From positions 1 through 7,045 of the forward strand of contig WGAR01000150.1 of NCBI GenBank assembly GCA_015494725.1: 7,045 nt of DNA. The letters are read 5' to 3'. The position numbers were made by a program, and so were the translations under genes. Of the stretch, positions 1-4,539 are shown one piece after another. The notes under the pieces are model-generated. The model was not told where the DNA came from. It made no database searches and saw only the letters and a list, made by a program, of their open reading frames with translations. This DNA is from Thermodesulfobacteriaceae bacterium. GTDB taxonomy: Bacteria; Desulfobacterota; Thermodesulfobacteria; Thermodesulfobacteriales; Thermodesulfobacteriaceae. How positions within the stretch are numbered: position 1 is the first letter of the stretch; the number at the start of each line of letters is the position of its first letter.

Positions 1-2
1 CC

Positions 3-920
3 GGAGGTGCCCTGGCCGTAACCTCCACTTCTCTGGCCCTGACCAGGGCCCTGGCCTATAGCCGGGCCGAGGAAGAGGAAGCCGACCGTCTGGGGTTCGA
101 ATACCTGACCCGGGCCGGTTATGATCCCGGAGCCTTTCTCTCCATCCTGCAAAAGATCGTCCGGCACCGCTGGCTTCTCACTGAAACCGGCCCCAATTAT
201 CTTCTCACTCACCCCGCTCCCCCGGAGAGGATCACCTATCTGGAAACCCTGGTCAAGAGGTACCATCGTACCCATCCCTCCGCGAGCTATCGCCCCACGG
301 ATCCCCTCTATCTGCGCCGGATTCAGGTTCGGGTAAAGGTGGAAACCCACGATCCGGGACTTCTGGTAATGCGCTACCGGGAGGCCCTCAAATATTCCCC
401 GGATGATCCCATGTTACATTACGGTCTGGGAATGGCCCTGGCCCGGGCCCGCTTCTTCCGGGAAGCCATAAAGGAACTCCGTCAGACCGTGCGCCAGTTT
501 CCGAAGCAGGATTATTTCCGCCTGGATCTGGCGGAGGTCTATTTTCGGGCCGGCTACTACCCCCAGGCCCGGGAGATGCTGGAGGATTACCTAAGCCGTC
601 ATCCCAAGGATACCTGGGCCCTCTGGATCCTGGCCCGCACCTATCAAGAGGAACGTCTCTGGGCCAAAGCCTGGCCCATCTTCCGGGATCTGGCCCATAA
701 ACTGGATAATTTCCCGGATTTTCATTATTACTACGGCTACCTTCTTTCTCAGATGGGGCACGAGGGCGAGGCCCACTATCAGTTCGCCCGCTACTTCAAT
801 CTGCAGGGAGACACCCGGGTGGCGCTTTACCACTTTCGCAAGGCCTTAAAATATCTTCCCTCTGACTCTCCCCTGCGCCAGAAGATCCGGGAAAAACTTC
901 AAACCTCGCCCAAGTCCTGA
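3..920 (+). CDS. M48 family metallopeptidase with C-terminal TPR repeats (BepA/YfgC-like), 5'-partial
   Basis: The reading frame is open from the left edge, so this is the last 305 residues of a longer protein. The ATG- or GTG-initiated reading frames seen inside it are not the true start. Visible residues 20-28 read SRAEEEEAD, the M48 signature ExxAD in which Glu24 should be the third zinc ligand. The HExxH motif holding the first two ligands must lie upstream of the window. A THP motif at 69-71 follows at the spacing expected in BepA-type enzymes. From about residue 117 to the end there are roughly five helical hairpins of about 34 residues with TPR character (near 136-169, 170-203, 204-236, 237-270 and 271-305). 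In E. coli, BepA is a periplasmic zinc protease and chaperone that helps assemble or degrade outer-membrane proteins such as LptD, with the TPR part contacting the BAM complex. A periplasmic role here is inferred from the family, because the signal peptide is not visible. It lies 55 bases upstream of plsY on the same strand. Confidence 0.88.
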   Translation, partial: GGALAVTSTSLALTRALAYSRAEEEEADRLGFEYLTRAGYDPGAFLSILQKIVRHRWLLTETGPNYLLTHPAPPERITYLETLVKRYHRTHPSASYRPTDPLYLRRIQVRVKVETHDPGLLVMRYREALKYSPDDPMLHYGLGMALARARFFREAIKELRQTVRQFPKQDYFRLDLAEVYFRAGYYPQAREMLEDYLSRHPKDTWALWILARTYQEERLWAKAWPIFRDLAHKLDNFPDFHYYYGYLLSQMGHEGEAHYQFARYFNLQGDTRVALYHFRKALKYLPSDSPLRQKIREKLQTSPKS

Positions 921-975
921 CTTTCGCGGTCTGAAAAGTTGATTTTTGCGACTAAAGTTGGTAAATCAGACCTAT
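921..975. other. Short intergenic gap between the M48 peptidase and plsY
   Basis: This is the only clear non-coding stretch in the window, and it is more AT-rich than its surroundings. It contains a weak five-base inverted repeat (ACTTT at 920-924 region against AAAGT near 936-940) and a short T-run, but not the GC-rich stem of a typical terminator. A TTGATT hexamer at 939-944 with TAAATC 17 bases downstream is a poor promoter match. Two in-frame TTG codons (946 and 958) would extend plsY upstream, but they are not needed by the family. The two flanking genes are probably co-transcribed. Confidence 0.4.
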
Positions 976-1575
976 ATGCTCAAAGCTTTTTTACTGGTAG
1001 CCGGGGCCTATCTTCTGGGGTCCGTTCCCTTTGCCGTGGTGGTGTGTCGTCCCTTTGGGATCGATCCCCGCCGGGCCGGTTCCGGCAACCCCGGAGCAAC
1101 CAACGTAGCCCGCTTGCTGGGGAGAAAATGGGGGGCCCTTACTCTGGTCCTGGATCTGGGCAAGGCCATCCTTCCGGTGGCGGTGGCCCGGTTCTGGTTG
1201 AAGGATCTGGAAGGCTATCCCTGGTGGGTGGCAGCCACCGGACTGGCCGCCTTCCTGGGGCATCTCTTCCCGATATATCTCGGCTTTCGCGGAGGAAAGG
1301 GGGTGGCCAGCGCGGCCGGAGTGCTCCTGGTGGTTTGTCCTAAGGCCCTCCTGCTTTCCCTGCCCGTATTCGTGGCCGCGGTGGCTCTCTCCGGTTTCGT
1401 TTCCGTGGGGTCTCTGCTAGGGTCCCTGCTGGCTCCCCTGTGGGTGCGTCTCTTTTCGCCTGAGCCGGCCTATTTCTGGATGACCCTGCTCATGACCCTG
1501 CTCATCTGGGTCAAACATCGCTCCAATCTACAGCGTCTCCTGCGGGGAGAAGAAAAATCCTGGAAACGAGCATGA
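976..1575 (+). CDS. plsY: Acyl-phosphate:glycerol-3-phosphate acyltransferase PlsY
   Basis: PlsY is the integral inner-membrane enzyme that moves an acyl group from acyl-phosphate (made by PlsX) to position 1 of glycerol-3-phosphate, giving lysophosphatidate for phospholipid synthesis. All three family motifs are present. Motif 1 is GSGNPGATN at residues 35-43, with Arg32/Arg33 just before it. Motif 2, the phosphate-binding loop, is FRGGKGVAS at 104-112, preceded by GHLFP at 95-99. Motif 3 is KHRSNLQRLLRGEE at 180-193, with the conserved His181, Asn184 and a Glu. Hydrophobic segments near 4-24, 53-73, 84-102, 115-137 and 140-178 fit the five-helix topology. The ATG at 976 gives 199 residues, the usual family length, and starts the first membrane helix at once. 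An upstream TTG at 946 would add ten polar residues with no family support. No strong Shine-Dalgarno is visible. The stop overlaps the next start codon (ATGA, 1572-1575), suggesting translational coupling. PlsX is not in the window. Confidence 0.96.
   Translation: MLKAFLLVAGAYLLGSVPFAVVVCRPFGIDPRRAGSGNPGATNVARLLGRKWGALTLVLDLGKAILPVAVARFWLKDLEGYPWWVAATGLAAFLGHLFPIYLGFRGGKGVASAAGVLLVVCPKALLLSLPVFVAAVALSGFVSVGSLLGSLLAPLWVRLFSPEPAYFWMTLLMTLLIWVKHRSNLQRLLRGEEKSWKRA
1408..1431 (+). repeat. Imperfect 12-base tandem repeat inside plsY (GSLL x2)
   Basis: Two adjacent 12-base units at 1408-1419 and 1420-1431 both encode Gly-Ser-Leu-Leu (PlsY residues 145-152) and differ at two third-codon positions. 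The repeat lies in a hydrophobic segment of the C-terminal third of the protein. Confidence 0.6.
1480..1503 (+). repeat. Perfect 12-base tandem repeat inside plsY (MTLL x2)
   Basis: The unit ATGACCCTGCTC occurs twice in direct succession (1480-1491 and 1492-1503) and encodes Met-Thr-Leu-Leu twice (PlsY residues 169-176), in the last membrane segment just before motif 3. The perfect nucleotide identity suggests a recent slippage duplication or an unstable tract. Confidence 0.75.
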
Positions 1576-2960
1576 GCGCGCGGGAAGAAGCCAAAAAGAA
1601 GGGCTTTCCCCTGAACGACCGTTATCTCCTGCGAACCTCCGGAGATGAAATGGAGGCCTGGGTGGAGGGCGGAGTCCCGGGGCCGGAAGAATGGGAGGAG
1701 ATACGGCGGAAACTTCTTGAGCTGGGGCTTTCCGGTGTTCTGGAAAAACCGGAGCTACAGGAAAATCGGGCCATCGTGGCCCGGGGGCAACCTCCCATTC
1801 CCGGCCAGGACGGGCACCTGGAATTTTTGGTGGACCTCTCCCATGGCCCCCGGAAGGTGGATAAACATCGTGTGGATCTGCGGGAGATGAACCTGGTGGT
1901 CTCCGTGCGGGCCGGAACCCGGGTGGTGCGAAGGGTTCCTCCCCGACCCGGGCAACCCGGCCATAACGTATGGGGAGAGGTGATCCCCCCTCCTCCCACC
2001 AAGGATGTAGAGTTCAATTACGGCGAGGGCCTGCGACCGGATGAGAAGGGAGAATTTCTGATCGCCGAAAGAGACGGATGTCTGGTGGAAAAACAGGGGA
2101 AACTATGCGTGGATCCGGAGTTCACCCTGGAAGGGGATGTGGACTGGGATTCGGGAAATGTGCGTTTCTGCGGAAGGAAACTTACCGTTACCGGTTCGGT
2201 GCGGCGGGGATTCAAGGTCTGGGCCAAGGGCGAGGTGGAAATCCTGGGAGGGGTGGAGGACGAGGCCGAAATAGAGGTGGAGGGTAACCTGGTGATCCAG
2301 GGCCTGATCCATGGAGAAACCTGTCGTATCCATGTCTCCGGTAACGCCCACCTGGGAAGCGTGGAGTACGCCACGATAAAGGTGGAAAAAAGACTTACCG
2401 TGGGAGATTACCTCCTCCAGGCTAACGTGAAGGTGGGAGAGGACCTCACCGTGGTGGAAAACCGGGGATTGGTGGCGGCGGGAAGGGTGGAAGTGGGGAG
2501 GGGAGCCGTCATCAAGGTGGCCGGCAACGATTCCTTCGTGCCCACGATAATCAAGGTGGGCAATCCCCCGGAAATCCTCGAGGAGATAGAACGCCTCAAA
2601 GAAGAACTGGTCCTTCTGGATGAAGCCACCGAAAAGTTACACCAGGCCCTGAGCCTGGGGCTCAAACTCAAAAAGGAAGGGCGCCTCCGTCCGGACAAGG
2701 CCCGGCTCTTAAGCAAGATCCAGAAGGTCTTTCGGGAAAAGGTCCTGGCCCAGGCCAATCTTCAGGAAAAAATCAAAGAGAAAGAAGAAGCCCTTCAGGC
2801 CTATACCCAGCATACCCTTAAGGTCCTGGATCGGGTCTATCCGGGGGTACGGATCGCCATCGGACGCTATGAATACGAAGTCCGTAAGGAAATTCCCGGT
2901 CCGGTGGAATTTTTCCTGGAAGGAAAGACGGTGAAGAGCCGGCCTTTAGAGGGAGAATAG
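1572..2960 (+). CDS. FapA family protein (DUF342), beta-helix with coiled coil
   Basis: This 462-residue protein has the layout of the FapA (DUF342) family. The N-terminal region includes a beta strand ending in DEMEAW (25-30), an RGQPPIPGQDG motif at 71-81 and a GQPGHNVWGEVI segment at 127-138. From about 182 to 318 come short glycine- and valine-rich strands that look like a right-handed beta-helix (for example VEGNLVIQG and VSGNAHLGS). A charged coiled coil follows at about 333-420, and then the conserved VYPGVRIAIG motif at 422-431. FapA was named for an effect on flagellar assembly, and in Vibrio vulnificus it is reported to bind unphosphorylated EIIA-Glc. Many homologues are in genomes or loci with no flagellar link, so the role here is unknown. 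No flagellar gene is in the window. No membrane segment or signal peptide is seen, so a cytoplasmic location is likely. The start is the ATG that overlaps the plsY stop. A second in-frame ATG at 1650 with GGAG before it would remove part of the conserved first strand. The last 15 bases overlap the end of parB on the other strand. Confidence 0.9.
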   Translation: MSAREEAKKKGFPLNDRYLLRTSGDEMEAWVEGGVPGPEEWEEIRRKLLELGLSGVLEKPELQENRAIVARGQPPIPGQDGHLEFLVDLSHGPRKVDKHRVDLREMNLVVSVRAGTRVVRRVPPRPGQPGHNVWGEVIPPPPTKDVEFNYGEGLRPDEKGEFLIAERDGCLVEKQGKLCVDPEFTLEGDVDWDSGNVRFCGRKLTVTGSVRRGFKVWAKGEVEILGGVEDEAEIEVEGNLVIQGLIHGETCRIHVSGNAHLGSVEYATIKVEKRLTVGDYLLQANVKVGEDLTVVENRGLVAAGRVEVGRGAVIKVAGNDSFVPTIIKVGNPPEILEEIERLKEELVLLDEATEKLHQALSLGLKLKKEGRLRPDKARLLSKIQKVFREKVLAQANLQEKIKEKEEALQAYTQHTLKVLDRVYPGVRIAIGRYEYEVRKEIPGPVEFFLEGKTVKSRPLEGE

Positions 2961-3797
2961 GCGTCGCAGGGCCTCCACGAAGCGCTCCGCGGTTTCCAGG
3001 TCGTCGAAATCGAAGCGGAACCGGGGCCCCTTACGTCCCATCTCTATCTTTACCTTTCCTCCGCACCAGCGGGAAAGTTCCGTGGCCAGGGCCTCCAGAT
3101 CCGGATCCGGCGGGGACTTTTTCCGCCCGGGGCGCCCCTCCTTCAGCCGTCGCACCAGACGTTCCGTTTCCCTTACCGAAAGGCCCCGGCGGAGGATCTC
3201 CTGGCGGGCGGTGAGGATCAACTCCTGGTCTTCCAGGGACAGAAGGGCCCGGGCGTGACCGGCCGAAAGCCTCCCCTCCCATAGATCCTCCTGCACCTCC
3301 GGGGGGAGCCGGAGTAGTCGTAAGGAATTGGCTATGGTGGAACGATCCCGTCCCACCTTGCGGGCTATTTCTTCCTGGGAATAACCGAACTCCTCCTGAA
3401 GGCGTCGATACCCCTCGGCCTCCTCCAGGGGGTTGAGATCCTCCCGCTGCAGGTTTTCGATCAGGGCCACGGCCAGGGCTTCTTCGTCTGAAAGATGCTT
3501 TACCAGTACCGGAATCTCGGAAAGACCGGCCATTTTGGCCGCCCGTAAACGTCTTTCTCCGGCCACCAGTTCATAGGTCTCCGGGGCTATCTCACGCACC
3601 AGAAGCGGCTGAAGGATCCCCCGGTCCCGGATGGAGCGAGCCAGTTCCTCCAGTTCGGAGGGATTGAACCTTTTTCGGGGCTGAAAGGGCGAGGGCAGGA
3701 TGCGCTCCAGGGGAACGGTGCGCAGTTCTCCCTCGGTTTCGGGAAGAAGGGCCGCCAGCCCCCTTCCCAGGCGTTTACGGGTTCTTTTCTCGGGCAC
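2946..3797 (-). CDS. parB: Chromosome partitioning protein ParB (Spo0J type)
   Basis: ParB is the centromere-binding CTPase of the ParABS system. It loads at parS sites, slides as a clamp, recruits SMC and stimulates the ParA ATPase. The 283-residue protein has the full chromosomal layout. The ParA-contact motif KRLGRGLAALL is at 8-18. The N-terminal ParB/Srx-like CTP-binding domain carries GERRLRAA at 80-87 and ENLQREDLNPLEEA at 114-127. A helix-turn-helix follows at about 139-162 (YSQEEIARKVGRDRSTIANS). A basic linker near 217-229 leads to a C-terminal dimerisation domain that ends at the stop. The start is GTG at 3797, supported by GAGGAGGT eight bases upstream. The first 23 bases overlap the end of parA, so the pair is translated from one message. 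The TAA stop lies inside the 3' end of the convergent fapA-like gene. No parS palindrome was seen in the window. Confidence 0.96.
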   Translation of the reverse strand: MPEKRTRKRLGRGLAALLPETEGELRTVPLERILPSPFQPRKRFNPSELEELARSIRDRGILQPLLVREIAPETYELVAGERRLRAAKMAGLSEIPVLVKHLSDEEALAVALIENLQREDLNPLEEAEGYRRLQEEFGYSQEEIARKVGRDRSTIANSLRLLRLPPEVQEDLWEGRLSAGHARALLSLEDQELILTARQEILRRGLSVRETERLVRRLKEGRPGRKKSPPDPDLEALATELSRWCGGKVKIEMGRKGPRFRFDFDDLETAERFVEALRRLFSL

Positions 3798-4539
3798 GAC
3801 GTTTTACCTCCTCACCCAGTCTGCGAAAGGCCTCTGCCGCCCGCCCTCTCGGATCATAAACGGTTATGGGCTGACCGTGACTGGGAGCCTCGCTCAAACG
3901 CACGGTACGGGGAATAAGGGTCTCAAACACCGTCCAGCGAAAGTGACGCCGGGCTTCCTCCGCCACTTCCCGCGAGAGACGATTGCGACCATCGAACATG
4001 GTAAGAACGATACCAAAGAGGAACAAGCGGGCATTAAGTCCCTCCCTGATGCGACGCAGGGTCTTTATGAGGAGGGACAGGCCCTCCAGAGCATAATACT
4101 CGCACTGAAGGGGTATGACCACCCCCTCGGCCGCACACAGGGCGTTTACCGTAAGAATACCCAGGGAAGGCGGACAATCCAGGAGGATGAAATCGTATTC
4201 TGCGGCCAGGGATTCCAGGATCCCCCGCACCAGGAGTTCCCGGTGGGGGAGATCGAGGAGTTCCACTTCCCCTCCGGCCAGATCGGCGGAAGAGGGAAGC
4301 AGATCCAGCCCGAAAGGGGTAGAAATCAGGATCTCCCGGGCGGAGCGTTCGCCACAAAGGGCCGCATAAAGACTGCGTGAAGCCGGCACCCGGACTCCCA
4401 GGCCGCTGGAGGCGTTGGCCTGGGGGTCCAGATCCACCAGAAGGACCCGTTCCCCGCTTTCGGCCAGAGCCGCAGCCAGATTGACCGCCACGGTGGTCTT
4501 ACCCACCCCACCTTTTTGGTTAGCCAGGGCCAGGATCAT
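3775..4539 (-). CDS. parA: Chromosome partitioning ATPase ParA (Soj type)
   Basis: ParA is the dimerising Walker ATPase that binds DNA non-specifically when ATP-bound and moves or positions ParB-parS complexes. The 254-residue protein starts almost directly with the deviant Walker A motif KGGVGKTT (9-16, signature Lys9 and catalytic-loop Lys14). It then has the VDLDPQAN Walker A' strand (35-42) and the Walker B segment LLDCPPSLG (119-127). There is no N-terminal helix-turn-helix, which fits small chromosomal Soj/ParA and excludes long P1-type plasmid ParA. ParA-family relatives such as MinD, BcsQ and MipZ are less likely because the gene abuts parB. The ATG at 4539 overlaps the stop of the upstream kinase as ATGA, and no good Shine-Dalgarno precedes it, so translation is probably coupled to the kinase. 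The 3' end overlaps parB by 23 bases. Confidence 0.95.
   Translation of the reverse strand: MILALANQKGGVGKTTVAVNLAAALAESGERVLLVDLDPQANASSGLGVRVPASRSLYAALCGERSAREILISTPFGLDLLPSSADLAGGEVELLDLPHRELLVRGILESLAAEYDFILLDCPPSLGILTVNALCAAEGVVIPLQCEYYALEGLSLLIKTLRRIREGLNARLFLFGIVLTMFDGRNRLSREVAEEARRHFRWTVFETLIPRTVRLSEAPSHGQPITVYDPRGRAAEAFRRLGEEVKRRAREKNP
3806..3813 (-). promoter_or_regulatory. Strong Shine-Dalgarno for parB inside parA
   Basis: On the minus strand the sequence reads GAGGAGGT, a near-perfect match to the 16S anti-Shine-Dalgarno, eight bases before the GTG at 3797-3795. It lies in the last codons of parA. It decides the parB start and implies efficient independent initiation, unlike the parA start, which has no such site. 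Confidence 0.85.

Noticed and set aside
121..336. Small plus-strand open frame starting with ATG at 121
   Set aside because: It lies in another frame of the M48 peptidase, whose reading frame is open from base 3 and carries the SRAEEEEAD motif.
920..975. Possible terminator or promoter ahead of plsY
   Set aside because: The inverted repeat is only five AT-rich base pairs, and the best -35/-10 pair matches consensus poorly, so neither can be supported as a feature.
946..975. TTG-initiated N-terminal extension of PlsY
   Set aside because: It adds ten mostly polar residues before the first membrane helix, while the ATG at 976 gives the usual family length and N-terminus.
939..1343. Plus-strand open frame of 134 codons from a TTG at 939
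   Set aside because: It is a shadow of plsY in a different frame; its Gly/Ser/Arg-rich translation reflects GC-rich codons.
2912..2926. Small inverted repeat TTTCC-N5-GGAAA near the 3' end of the fapA-like gene
   Set aside because: The stem is five bases, AT-containing and inside coding sequence, with no T-run after it on either strand; it is unlikely to terminate transcription.
3700..4380. Long plus-strand open frame (226 codons) opposite parA/parB
   Set aside because: It is antisense to two certain genes with clear motifs, and its translation has no recognisable domain; GC-rich codon bias leaves such open frames by chance.
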